DNA of 64,000 bases, taken from contig NZ_CP012268.1 of the NCBI RefSeq assembly GCF_001277195.1, positions 806,001 through 870,000 of the forward strand, written 5' to 3'. The position numbers were made by a program, and so were the translations under genes. The notes beneath the pieces were generated by a model that did no database searches, was not told where the DNA came from, and saw nothing but the letters and a program-made list of their open reading frames with translations. Source of the stretch: Cronobacter muytjensii ATCC 51329 (GTDB lineage Bacteria > Pseudomonadota > Gammaproteobacteria > Enterobacterales > Enterobacteriaceae). This document shows positions 45,644-54,018 of the stretch, piece by piece; the first letter of the stretch is position 1; every line of letters begins with the position of its first letter.

Positions 45644-45904
45644 TTAATTAAGGTAAGTGGTTGTAGTTCTGCGTTTGACTTCCAGAATCAGGCAGATAAC
45701 CGGAACGCCCGCCACACGCTCGTAAATAACCCGATAATTCCCCACCCGCAGCCGGTAGCGTGGCTTCAGCCCCGCCAGCTTTACGATATCCAGCCTGGCG
45801 TCTTCGGCGGCGAGCGCGGAGACCTTTTTACAGAGCATGAGCCTGTCGCCTTCCGGTACAGCGCTCAGTTGCTTGTACGCCCGCTTCGTCCATCTGATGT
45901 CCAT
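45644..45904 (-). CDS. RelE/ParE-superfamily toxin
   Basis: 86-residue basic protein with the RelE-like pattern: MDIRWTKRAYKQLSAVPEGD at the start and GLKPRYRLRVGNYRVIYERV in the core strands, ending in a basic tail VKRRTTTTYLN. Such toxins are usually mRNA interferases or gyrase poisons; which one cannot be told here. It is first in a two-gene operon with the XRE antitoxin. Confidence 0.87.
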   Translation of the reverse strand: MDIRWTKRAYKQLSAVPEGDRLMLCKKVSALAAEDARLDIVKLAGLKPRYRLRVGNYRVIYERVAGVPVICLILEVKRRTTTTYLN

Positions 45905-45934
45905 TCAGTTCCCTCACTTTATCCGTTTCCATGA

Positions 45935-45959
45935 TATAAGTAAATTATAAGACTATAAG
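45935..45959 (-). promoter_or_regulatory. Probable promoter and operator of the toxin-antitoxin operon
   Basis: Three TATAAG repeats lie at 45935, 45946 and 45954. On the minus strand a TATAAT -10 candidate (45944-45949) lies among them, with TTTTCA about 18 bases further upstream as a weak -35. Repeats over a core promoter fit autoregulation by the antitoxin; this is inference. Confidence 0.45.
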
Positions 45960-46053
45960 CTTTTATCTGAAAATGATTTGCTTATGGGCAGCACGCTAAA
46001 CGGGGAACGGGTGGGAGAAAAGCGGCAGCGAAAGGTTTCTCGTGACGTCTCGC

Positions 46054-46081
46054 AAAAACGCCTTCCGGGCGGAAGGCGTTG
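46054..46081 (-). terminator. Terminator after the MFS transporter gene
   Basis: Perfect stem AACGCCTTCC/GGAAGGCGTT with a 4-base loop, then T-rich sequence on the minus strand, directly after the MFS gene. Confidence 0.85.
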
Positions 46082-46086
46082 CGTAT

Positions 46087-47331
46087 TCAGGCAGTCTGCG
46101 TTTTTGGCTCTTCGAGCCGCTGACGTTTACGCAGCGACGGAAACAGGCGCATCCAGAGCCCGACCACCACCAGCGTGCCGATGCCGCCGATGGCCGCCGC
46201 AGGCACGGTGCCGAGCAGCGCCGCCAGCATGCCAGACTCAAATTCGCCGAGCTGATTCGAGGTATTGATAAAAATCGAGTTCACGGCGTTCACACGACCC
46301 AGCATCTCGTTGGGGGTGTCGAGCTGCACCAGCGCGCCGCGGATAACCATACTCACCATATCAAACCCGCCTGTCGCGAAGAGCGCGATAAGCGACAGCC
46401 AGAGGTTGCTGGAAAGCGCGAACACCAGCGTCGCCACGCCAAACCCTGCCACCGAGAGAAACATAATCATCCCGACGTTTTTCTCAAGCGACCGGCGGCT
46501 TAACCAGAACCCGACCAGCAGCGCGCCCACGGCGGGCGCGGCGCGCAGCAGCCCCAGCCCCCACGGCCCGGTGTGCAGAATATCGTGCGCGTAAATCGGC
46601 AGCAGCGCGGTGGCCCCGCCCAGCAGCACCGCGAAGAGATCGAGCGAAATCACGCCCAGCACGTCCGGGCGCTCGCGGATAAACTTCACACCCGCAAACA
46701 GCGTAGCAAGGCTCGCGGGCTGGCGCGCCGGCGGCGCCTGCTCGTAGCGCAGGCGGCTGACCATCACCACCGAAATCAGGTACAGCACGGCGGTGAGCGC
46801 GTACACCACCTGCGCGCCGAAAACATACAGCAGGCCGCCGAGCGCCGGGCCCATGATCATCGCCGCCTGGCTTGATACGGCGCTTGCTGCCGTCGCGCGG
46901 GCCAGCAGCGCGGGCGGCACCAGCGCTGGCAGCATCGACTGCAGCGACGGCGCCTCCATCACTTTGGCGACAGAGATAATAAAGATCAGCCCGAGAATAA
47001 TTTTCACGTCGGCGAGATGCGCGACGGTCGCGGCGGCCAGCGCGCCGATAGCGAGCCACTCCACCAGTTGTCCGATAAGCACCACCCGGCGGCGGTCGCG
47101 CTGGTCGGCGATATGCCCGGCCCAGAGCGCCAGCGTGACCGAAGGAAGAAACTGCACCAGGCCTATCAGCCCTAAGTAAAACGCGCTGTGGGTGAGGGCG
47201 TAAATCTGCCAGCCCACCACGATAGACAACATCTGGAAACCGAAGCCGGAGCAGGTGCGCGCCAGCCAGAACGCGACGAACGAGCGGTGCGCCAGCAGAG
47301 ACGCATCGCCGTCAGAGTGTACAGAAGCCAT
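46087..47331 (-). CDS. MFS transporter (DHA3/EntS-like)
   Basis: 414-residue membrane protein with about 12 hydrophobic segments, the MFS loop motif AGHIADQRDRRRVVL near residue 72 and the EntS-type motif NEMLGRVNAVNSIFINTSNQLGEFESG. It belongs to the same MFS_3 group as EntS, but the sequences differ substantially, so it is not a recent duplicate. The substrate is unknown. It lies, with the toxin-antitoxin pair, between ybdD and hcxA, which are neighbours in E. coli. Confidence 0.87.
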   Translation of the reverse strand: MASVHSDGDASLLAHRSFVAFWLARTCSGFGFQMLSIVVGWQIYALTHSAFYLGLIGLVQFLPSVTLALWAGHIADQRDRRRVVLIGQLVEWLAIGALAAATVAHLADVKIILGLIFIISVAKVMEAPSLQSMLPALVPPALLARATAASAVSSQAAMIMGPALGGLLYVFGAQVVYALTAVLYLISVVMVSRLRYEQAPPARQPASLATLFAGVKFIRERPDVLGVISLDLFAVLLGGATALLPIYAHDILHTGPWGLGLLRAAPAVGALLVGFWLSRRSLEKNVGMIMFLSVAGFGVATLVFALSSNLWLSLIALFATGGFDMVSMVIRGALVQLDTPNEMLGRVNAVNSIFINTSNQLGEFESGMLAALLGTVPAAAIGGIGTLVVVGLWMRLFPSLRKRQRLEEPKTQTA

Positions 47332-47444
47332 AAACCATCCCGAATGTAAAAAACGCGGCGTGGAAGTGTTGTTATCGCCGCGTCAGAGAGAGGTAAGCCT
47401 ACAGCCATTTCGTAAAAAGTGGCATCGCACCCTGTGCGTTTTGC

Positions 47445-48533
47445 TTAGCGGGCGAAGGTTTCTACCTTTTCAAATGCCGCGCGCAGGGTAGCTGGCGTCA
47501 ACGTCACCGGCAGATAATGAATGGATTCCACCGGGCGCAGCGTATGGGCGATAACCCGGTCGAGCTCGTCGGCGTTATGAATATCCACGTCCAGTTCAGC
47601 AAGCGTGGTGGGCAGGTTAAAGCGCTGGTAAGCGTTCACCAGCTCCCCCAGCACGTCGTCCTGGCCGAGCAGGGCGCTCTGTACCAGGATGCCGTAAGCC
47701 ACTTTGGTGCCATGCAGAAATTTTTCGGTCTGCGGCAGCACCGTCAGGCCGTTATGCACCGCGTGCGCCGCCGCGACGCGCGTATAACGCTCGCCCAGGC
47801 CGCCGACCATACCGCCGCCCGCGATAATGGCGTCGATAACGTCGCGAAAATCCTGCGTCAGCGCGCCGCGCTGCTGGTCGGCCAGCGCCGCTTCGCTCTG
47901 CGTAAGCAAAACGTCGCGTATGGCGAGCGCGGCGTTGAGTCCGAGCCGCACGGTGAGCGGCAGCGTCTGCGGCTGCGGGGCCAGCACGACCGCCTCATAC
48001 CATTTGGCGAGCGTATCGCCGATGCCCGCCAGCAGGTATTCCGCCGGCGCGCGCAGGAGTATTTCCGGCTCCACCAGCACCAGATGGTTGGCGTCGTCGA
48101 AGATCTCAAAATGCAACGCCTGCCCGGCGTCGTTATACCAGACGGAGAGCGGCGTCCAGGCCGCGCAGGTGGCGGCGATAGTCGGAATGGCGACCACCGG
48201 CAGGCCGAGACGGCGCGCCAGCGCCTTGGCGGTATCAAGCAGCGCGCCGCCGCCCACGCCAATCACCACGGCGCGATCGTCGCCTGCCTGTGCCGCCAGC
48301 GTGCTGACGTCGCGCTCGCTGCAATGCCCGCGGAACAGAATGCGCACCGCGCCGGGCGCATCGAAGACCTCCGGCAGGAAAGGCCGCGCGGCGGCGATGG
48401 CCCGCTCGCCGTAGACCCACACCGCGCGGGAGAGCTGCGCCGGGGTGTAAAGTTCGCCCAGACGCGCGAGCGCGCCCGGATGGGAGTAGTAATTTGCAGG
48501 TCCTGGAACCACGCGGATAGGCGTATCGCTCAT
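47445..48533 (-). CDS. hcxA: Hydroxycarboxylate dehydrogenase HcxA (YbdH)
   Basis: Iron-containing alcohol/glycerol dehydrogenase-family enzyme of 362 residues, matching E. coli YbdH/HcxA throughout, with GVGGGALLDTAKALARRLGLP for cofactor binding and metal-ligand His residues in AAHAVHNGL and HGTKVAYG. E. coli HcxA reduces 2-oxo acids such as 2-oxoglutarate and 2-oxobutyrate with NADPH. The ATG at 48533 has AAGGACAAC upstream; a longer frame into the intergenic region is rejected. Tandem met boxes lie 43 bases upstream, so MetJ control is likely. Confidence 0.93.
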   Translation of the reverse strand: MSDTPIRVVPGPANYYSHPGALARLGELYTPAQLSRAVWVYGERAIAAARPFLPEVFDAPGAVRILFRGHCSERDVSTLAAQAGDDRAVVIGVGGGALLDTAKALARRLGLPVVAIPTIAATCAAWTPLSVWYNDAGQALHFEIFDDANHLVLVEPEILLRAPAEYLLAGIGDTLAKWYEAVVLAPQPQTLPLTVRLGLNAALAIRDVLLTQSEAALADQQRGALTQDFRDVIDAIIAGGGMVGGLGERYTRVAAAHAVHNGLTVLPQTEKFLHGTKVAYGILVQSALLGQDDVLGELVNAYQRFNLPTTLAELDVDIHNADELDRVIAHTLRPVESIHYLPVTLTPATLRAAFEKVETFAR

Positions 48534-48575
48534 GAGTGTTGTCCTTCTTGTGTTTTTTCTCATCCTGCCACAGAA

Positions 48576-48599
48576 AGCCGTCCGGACGTCTGATTGTCG
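48576..48599 (-). promoter_or_regulatory. Tandem MetJ boxes upstream of hcxA
   Basis: Adjacent 8-mers AGCCGTCC and GGACGTCT, with a weaker third unit GATTGTCG, resemble the met-box consensus AGACGTCT. They lie in the hcxA upstream region. Confidence 0.7.
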
Positions 48600-48666
48600 G
48601 CGCGGCGACGCATGCAATTTTTTCATGTTGGCCGTCAGCGCAACGGCAACCTGAAAAATATTAATG

Positions 48667-48690
48667 TTACGTCCAGACATCTGGACGGCT
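48667..48690 (+). promoter_or_regulatory. Tandem MetJ boxes upstream of the ABC transporter operon
   Basis: Contiguous 8-mers TTACGTCC, AGACATCT and GGACGGCT; the central one differs from the consensus AGACGTCT by a single base. The array lies 105 bases before the transporter operon. Confidence 0.75.
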
Positions 48691-48795
48691 AATAATTTTT
48701 TGCTTTATCTTATGCCGATTCATTCATTGCCAGCGAATATATCCGCGTGAATGATTGCGTTTAATGATTATTCATTCCTGTGGAGACGTTCCGCT

Positions 48796-50301
48796 ATGTC
48801 CCTGAACCAGCGCCTTGAAATGCGCGCGATATCCCTGGCCTTCAGCGGCTTTCCGGCGCTGACGCAGGTGGATTTCACCCTGCGCGCGGGCTCCGTGCAT
48901 GCGCTGACCGGCGCGAACGGCGCCGGGAAATCGACGCTGATGGCGGTGCTCTCCGGCGCCTGGGATCACTACCAGGGCCAGATCCTGCTCGACGGCGAGC
49001 TTGTCAGCCTTCGCTCGCCGCGTGATGCCAAAGCGCTCGGCATTCATCTGGTGCAGCAGGAGGTGGACGCGGCGCTGGTGCCGGGGCTGAGCATCGCGGA
49101 AAACATTATGCTCGACAGACTGCGCGAAGGCGGCCTGCGCTACCGCTGGGGCGAAACCCGCCGCCGCGCCCGCGCGGCGCTGGCGCAGCTCGATGTCGTG
49201 ATGGACGTCAACCGCCGTATCGACAGCTGCACGCTTGCCGAAAAACAGCATGTGCTGCTGGCGCGGGCGCTCTCTCACCACTGCCGTTATCTGATTCTCG
49301 ACGAACCCACCGCGCCGCTCGACCAGCACGAGAGCGAGCGTCTGTTCGCGGTTGTGCGACGCCTGCAGGCGCAGGGCATGGGCGTGGTGTTTATCTCGCA
49401 CCGCATCCATGAGCTGAAAGCCATCTGCGACACCCTGACGGTACTGCGCGATGGCAGGCTCATTGAGAGCGGGCCGATGGCGGCGCTCTCCGGCGAGCAG
49501 ATCGTAGAGAAAATGCTGGGCCACGCGCTGGAAACGCTCTATCCGCCGCGCCGCCCGACGCCTGGCGACGCGGTGTTACTGGCAGTGGAGGGGCTGCATG
49601 ACGAGACGCTGCTGCAGGATATCTCGCTGCGGCTTAAGCGCGGCGAAATTCTCGGCATCGCCGGGCTGGCGGGGGCCGGTAAAACCGAGCTCTGCAAGGC
49701 GCTGTTTGGCGCGAGCAAAAGCATGCTGCGCCAGGGGGAGCTGGCGGGCCGTCCGTGGCGGCCCACCCATCCTGCCGATTCCGTAGCGCGTGGCGTGGCG
49801 CTGGTGCCGGAAGAGCGGCGCAAAGAGGGCATTTTCATCGATGAGCCGATAGCCATGAATCTCGCCGCCAGCGCCGACGGCAGTTTTACCCGCTGGGGGC
49901 TGTTTGGACGGCGCGACGCATGGCGCTGGGCGCAGGAGGTGATTCAGCGTCTGGGCATTCGCGCCAGCGGGCCGGGGCAGACGCTTCGAAGGCTCTCCGG
50001 CGGCAATCAGCAAAAGGTCGCCATCGGCAAATGGTTACGCGGCGATAACAACGTGCTGATTTTCGATGAGCCGACCAAAGGCGTGGACGTGAAAGCCAAA
50101 ACCGATCTGTTCAACCTCATTGACGGCCTCGCTCGCGAGGGCAAAGGCATTATTTACGCCTCCGGCGAATTCGCCGAGCTGGTGGGCCTGTGCGACCGCA
50201 TCTGCGTGCTGTGGGACGGGCGTATCGTCGCGGAGCTGGATGGCCGCGAGGCCAGCGAAGAAACTTTATTACTCTATTCCACCGGAGGAACCCCCGCGTG
50301 A
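48796..50301 (+). CDS. Sugar-type ABC transporter ATPase (RbsA-like), probable methylthioribose uptake
   Basis: 501-residue double ATPase of the ribose/xylose transporter class. First domain: Walker A GANGAGKSTL near residue 40, Walker B YLILDEPTAPLD, and a non-canonical signature CTLAEKQHVLLARAL. Second domain: GLAGAGKTEL, intact signature LSGGNQQKVAIGKWL and FDEPTKGVDVKAK. The ATG at 48796 is preferred to an upstream ATG because GGAGACG precedes it. The next gene overlaps as GTGA. Substrate is inferred from the met boxes and the nearby mtnK and mtnA, not from the protein itself. Confidence 0.85.
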   Translation: MSLNQRLEMRAISLAFSGFPALTQVDFTLRAGSVHALTGANGAGKSTLMAVLSGAWDHYQGQILLDGELVSLRSPRDAKALGIHLVQQEVDAALVPGLSIAENIMLDRLREGGLRYRWGETRRRARAALAQLDVVMDVNRRIDSCTLAEKQHVLLARALSHHCRYLILDEPTAPLDQHESERLFAVVRRLQAQGMGVVFISHRIHELKAICDTLTVLRDGRLIESGPMAALSGEQIVEKMLGHALETLYPPRRPTPGDAVLLAVEGLHDETLLQDISLRLKRGEILGIAGLAGAGKTELCKALFGASKSMLRQGELAGRPWRPTHPADSVARGVALVPEERRKEGIFIDEPIAMNLAASADGSFTRWGLFGRRDAWRWAQEVIQRLGIRASGPGQTLRRLSGGNQQKVAIGKWLRGDNNVLIFDEPTKGVDVKAKTDLFNLIDGLAREGKGIIYASGEFAELVGLCDRICVLWDGRIVAELDGREASEETLLLYSTGGTPA

Positions 50302-51293
50302 GCAAGGCCGCAACCCTGAAGAGCACGCCGTCGGCGCGCCACCAGCTGTTTGAGTTTTTCTATAAATGGGGGATGTTGCTGACCGTCGTGGCGCTGGTCG
50401 CGCTGTTTGGCGTCGCGTCGGACAACTTTCTCGATCCGTTCAACATCATCAATATTCTGCGCTCTATCGCTATCGTCACGGTGATAGCCATTGGCGTATC
50501 GGTGTCGCTGACTATCGGCGGGTTCGATCTCTCCGTGGGCTCGACGGCGTCGCTCGCCAACGCGCTGGTGATTTCGCTGTTTGTCTGGCACGGCTTCGGT
50601 ACGACCGGGGCGATTATTGTCACGCTGCTTCTCTGTACGCTGGTCGGGCTGTTTAACGCGTTTCTTATCGTGGTGCTGAAAATCCCGGATATGCTCGCCA
50701 CGCTCGCCAGCCTGTTTGTCATCCAGGGCGTGGCGATGACCTACAGCTACGGCGGGTCGATTACGCAAAACATGGTGCTGCCGAGCGGCGAGATGGCGGA
50801 GGGCGTGATCCCTGATGCGTTTAGCCTGCTGGGCCAGGTGCCGGTTATTGTCATTGTGATGCTGGTGGTGACGGTAGTGGCGCAGCTCGCGCTGTCGCTC
50901 ACCACCCACGGGCGGCGTATGTACGCCATCGGCGGCAACCCGGAGGCGGCGCGCCTCTCCGGTATTCGCATCACGCGTTATAAGGTGGCGGCGTATGTGA
51001 TTGCCTCGCTGCTGGCGGGCCTCGGCGGCATTCTGCTTGCCTCGCGCATCGGCTCGTCGCAGGTGAATGCGGGCAGCGGCTACCTGATGGACGCCGTCGC
51101 GGCGGCCTGGATCGGCTTTTCGCTGGCGGGCTCCGGCAAGCCGAACGCGCTCGGCACGCTGGTAGGGGCAGTTATCCTCGGCGTGCTCTCCAACGGGCTG
51201 GTGATGCTCTCGGTGCCGTACTACGCGATGGACATTATTAAAGGGCTGGTGCTCGCTGGGGCGCTTGCCATCACCTATATCCAGCGACGTTAA
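50298..51293 (+). CDS. Sugar-type ABC transporter permease (RbsC-like)
   Basis: 331-residue polytopic inner-membrane protein of the BPD_transp_2 family, with the typical TIGGFDLSVGSTASLANAL region and GGNPEAARLSGIRITRYKV, the cytoplasmic loop that contacts the ATPase. The start is a GTG that overlaps the ATPase stop (GTGA), with GGAGG 9 bases upstream. It forms the channel with the flanking ATPase and binding protein. Confidence 0.9.
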   Translation: MSKAATLKSTPSARHQLFEFFYKWGMLLTVVALVALFGVASDNFLDPFNIINILRSIAIVTVIAIGVSVSLTIGGFDLSVGSTASLANALVISLFVWHGFGTTGAIIVTLLLCTLVGLFNAFLIVVLKIPDMLATLASLFVIQGVAMTYSYGGSITQNMVLPSGEMAEGVIPDAFSLLGQVPVIVIVMLVVTVVAQLALSLTTHGRRMYAIGGNPEAARLSGIRITRYKVAAYVIASLLAGLGGILLASRIGSSQVNAGSGYLMDAVAAAWIGFSLAGSGKPNALGTLVGAVILGVLSNGLVMLSVPYYAMDIIKGLVLAGALAITYIQRR

Positions 51294-51315
51294 TCACAGA
51301 CAGGGAAATAACAAA

Positions 51316-52380
51316 ATGAAAAAACTGACGCTCTCTTTACTGACGCTGGGCTTACTCTGCGCGCTGCCGGGCCAGGCCGCTACGCCTGCGCCGGTGCCGG
51401 ACGCCATCGCGAACCACAACGGGCCGGTGCGCATCGCCGTTATCCGCAACCTCGGCTCGGACGATAACACCACGCAGTTTGTGGCGGGCGCAATCCAGGA
51501 AGGCAAAAAGCTCGGCTTTAAGGTCAGCACGTTTTTAAGCAACGGCGACGACGCGAAATTCCAGGATTTCGTTAACCAGGCCATCAGCCAGAAATATGAC
51601 GGCATTATTCTCTCCCAGGGCCGCGATCCGTATTCCACGGCGCTGGTAAAACGCATCGTTGAGGCCGGGATCAAAGTCTCGGTCTTCGATACCGCCGTGA
51701 AGGGCGAGATCCCGGGCGTGACGGTAACCCAGCAGGATGACGCGTCGCTCACGCAGCTTTCCGCAGGCCAGCTGGTAAAAGATTTCAACGGCAAGGCGAA
51801 CATCATCAAGCTGTGGGTGGCAGGCTTCCCGCCGATGGAGCGTCGTCAGGCGGCGTTCCAGGAGATCCTTAAGCAGAACCCCGGCATTAAAGAGCTGGAG
51901 TCTATCGGCGCGGTCTCCTCCGACGTGCAGGGCGACACCGCCAATAAAGTGGGCGCGGTGCTGGCGAAATACCCGAAAGGCAAGATTGACGCCATCTGGG
52001 GCACCTGGGACGCCTTCAGCCAGGGCGCGTACAAGGCGCTGAAAGAGAATGGCCGCACCGAGATAAAACTCTACAGCATCGATATCTCCAACCAGGATTT
52101 ACAACTGATGCGCGAGGCAGGCAGCCCGTGGAAGGTGAGCGTGGCGGTGGATCCGAAACTGATTGGCGCGACCAACGTGCGGCTTATCGCCAATAAGCTC
52201 GCGGGCGAGCCGACGCCTGCCACCTATGACTTTAAAGCGGCGGCCATTCCGCAGGCCGTGCTGGCAAGCCAGACCGGGCCAGTCAACGTGGCGGCGCTTG
52301 GCAAAATTATTCCGGGCTGGGGCCAGACGGAAGATTTTATCGCGCCGTGGTTTGCGACGCTTGAAGCGAAGCAGAAATAA
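51316..52380 (+). CDS. Periplasmic sugar-binding protein of the ABC transporter
   Basis: 354-residue type I periplasmic binding protein with a signal peptide (MKKLTLSLLTLGLLCALPGQ, cleavage after QAA). The mature part follows the RbsB pattern: IAVIRNLGSDDNTTQFVAGA, DGIILSQGRD and GTWDAFSQGAYKAL. The binding-site residues cannot be assigned to a ligand by eye. It is third in the operon, and its stop overlaps the next start as TAATG. Confidence 0.9.
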   Translation: MKKLTLSLLTLGLLCALPGQAATPAPVPDAIANHNGPVRIAVIRNLGSDDNTTQFVAGAIQEGKKLGFKVSTFLSNGDDAKFQDFVNQAISQKYDGIILSQGRDPYSTALVKRIVEAGIKVSVFDTAVKGEIPGVTVTQQDDASLTQLSAGQLVKDFNGKANIIKLWVAGFPPMERRQAAFQEILKQNPGIKELESIGAVSSDVQGDTANKVGAVLAKYPKGKIDAIWGTWDAFSQGAYKALKENGRTEIKLYSIDISNQDLQLMREAGSPWKVSVAVDPKLIGATNVRLIANKLAGEPTPATYDFKAAAIPQAVLASQTGPVNVAALGKIIPGWGQTEDFIAPWFATLEAKQK

Positions 52381-53624
52381 TGGCGGCTGATTTACCGCGC
52401 CCGGATTACAGCCGCAATATGCGGCTGATTGGTCACAGCGATCAGGGCGGTCGTCCGGACGGCGTACAGCTAATGGTGCATCGCGGCTTTGCGTACATTG
52501 GCCATATGGTGTCGCAGGGCTTTTCTGTCGTGGATGTACGCGACCCGACGCGTCCGAAAGCGGCGGGTTTTGTGCCCGCGCCGCCCGGCACCTGGAATGT
52601 CCATTTGCAGGCGCATGACGATCTGCTGCTGGTCATCAACGCCCGCGACCTGTTCGCCGACGCGCGCTTCGCCGATGAAAAGGTTTACTACACTCGCGCA
52701 GTGGGCGAGACGGTGCGCGATGTGGCGGACAAAGGCTGGAGCGCGGGGCTTAGGGTGTTTGATATCGCAACGCCCGATAAGCCGCGCGAAATCGGTTTTC
52801 TGCCGCTCGACGGCATTGGCATTCACCGCATCTGGTATGTGGGCGGCCGCTGGGCGTATGTTTCAGCGCTTATCGACGGCTTTAGCGATTACATTTTCCT
52901 GACCATCGATCTTGCCGACCCGCGCAACCCTGAAGTGGCGGGGCGCTGGTGGTTGCCCGGCATGAACGAGGCGGCGGGCGAGCAGCCCACGTGGCCGGAA
53001 GGCAAACGCTATGCGTTGCACCATGCGATTATCGCGGGCGATACGGCGTATGGCAGCTGGCGTGACGGCGGGCTGACGATTCTGGATGTGAAAGACCGCC
53101 GCGAACCAAAGCTTATCGCGCACCGCAACTGGAGCCCGCCGTTTGGCGGCGGCACGCATACTGCGCTGCCGCTGCCGGAGCGCTCCCTGCTGGTGGTGCT
53201 TGATGAAGCGGTGCTGGATAACCAGGAAGATGGCGAGAAGCTTATCTGGCTGTTTGACATTCGCGAGCCGTCTAACCCGGTGAGCATCTCGACATTCCCG
53301 CAGCCGGATGAAACGGACTACGTGGCGAAAGGCGCGCATTTCGGCCCGCATAACCTTCATGAGAACCGCCCCGGCAGTTTTGTGAGTTCGACGCTGATAT
53401 TCGCGACGTACCAGAACGCGGGCGTAAGGGCTTATGACATTTCGAACCCGTATCGTCCGGTTGAGACCGGCGCGCTGGTGCCTGCCGCGCCTGCGAAGAT
53501 GATGGATACGCGCCCCGGTCGTCCGCGGGTTATCCAGTCGTGCGATGTGTTCGTGGATGCGCAGGGGATAATTTACAGCACCGATTACAACGCCGGATTG
53601 TCGGTCATTGAGTATCTGGGGTAG
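52380..53624 (+). CDS. LVIVD-repeat beta-propeller protein, function unknown
   Basis: 414 residues without a signal peptide, hence probably cytoplasmic. It shows repeated propeller blades ending in VxDVxxPxxPxxxGF-type strands: FSVVDVRDPTRPKAAGF near residue 45, LRVFDIATPDKPREIGF near 130, LTIDLADPRNPEVAGRW near 175, LTILDVKDRREPKLIAH near 232, WLFDIREPSNPVSISTF near 290 and VRAYDISNPYRPVETGA near 350. About six or seven blades fit. It carries conserved-looking His residues (HNLHENRPG, HHAI, THTAL) that could bind metal. Its ATG overlaps the binding-protein stop (TAATG), so it is expressed with the transporter. No function can be stated; an enzyme acting on the imported substrate is possible. 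Confidence 0.8.
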   Translation: MAADLPRPDYSRNMRLIGHSDQGGRPDGVQLMVHRGFAYIGHMVSQGFSVVDVRDPTRPKAAGFVPAPPGTWNVHLQAHDDLLLVINARDLFADARFADEKVYYTRAVGETVRDVADKGWSAGLRVFDIATPDKPREIGFLPLDGIGIHRIWYVGGRWAYVSALIDGFSDYIFLTIDLADPRNPEVAGRWWLPGMNEAAGEQPTWPEGKRYALHHAIIAGDTAYGSWRDGGLTILDVKDRREPKLIAHRNWSPPFGGGTHTALPLPERSLLVVLDEAVLDNQEDGEKLIWLFDIREPSNPVSISTFPQPDETDYVAKGAHFGPHNLHENRPGSFVSSTLIFATYQNAGVRAYDISNPYRPVETGALVPAAPAKMMDTRPGRPRVIQSCDVFVDAQGIIYSTDYNAGLSVIEYLG

Positions 53625-53630
53625 GGGTGG

Positions 53631-53710
53631 GATGGCGGGTGCGGCTTCGCTTACCTGCCTTACAGCCTGATGAAACATCCAGGGTGGGTAAAGCGCAGGG
53701 CATCCACCGT
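53631..53710. repeat. Two REP-like units after the propeller gene
   Basis: Units at about 53634-53667 (GGCGGGTGCGGCTTCGC core) and 53682-53709 (GGGTGGGTAAAGCGCAGG core) precede the long repeats. Confidence 0.65.
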
Positions 53711-53731
53711 ACCGGCAGGGGAAACGTTTTG

Positions 53732-54000
53732 CCCGCCATCGGCAAGCCAGGCATCCGCGCCCGGCCTCTCTCTGCCGGGAGACGGCTTGCGTGAGGGGCG
53801 AACAGGTAAGCGCGCTGAACGGTTACGTTCGCCAGGACGCGCGCTGACGCTGTCGTCTTCCCTCACGCGAACGTGTTAAGGGGGCTCGCCGCCGCCCCCT
53901 TAACCATCCCGGCTCGCGGCCAAAGGGCAGCCGCAATAACCCCCTCGCATCCGCGTTCGGCGCTGAAGGTCGGGGAGATGACGGTTTTAGTTTCGTAGGG
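53732..54000 (-). repeat. Long interspersed repeat, copy B
   Basis: Reverse-orientation copy of the 42273-42539 core, about 269 bases, with the internal palindrome at 53875-53904. It is followed directly by copy C with one REP-like palindrome (about 53994-54024) shared between them. Together with the REP-like units on either side, the two copies fill the 749-base gap between the propeller gene and mtnK, and no real gene is seen there. Confidence 0.88.
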
Positions 54001-54018
54001 CGGGTAAGCGAAGCCGCA

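Noticed and set aside
46087..47331. Second copy of entS
   Set aside because: It is the same MFS subfamily but the sequences differ throughout, so it is called only as an MFS transporter.
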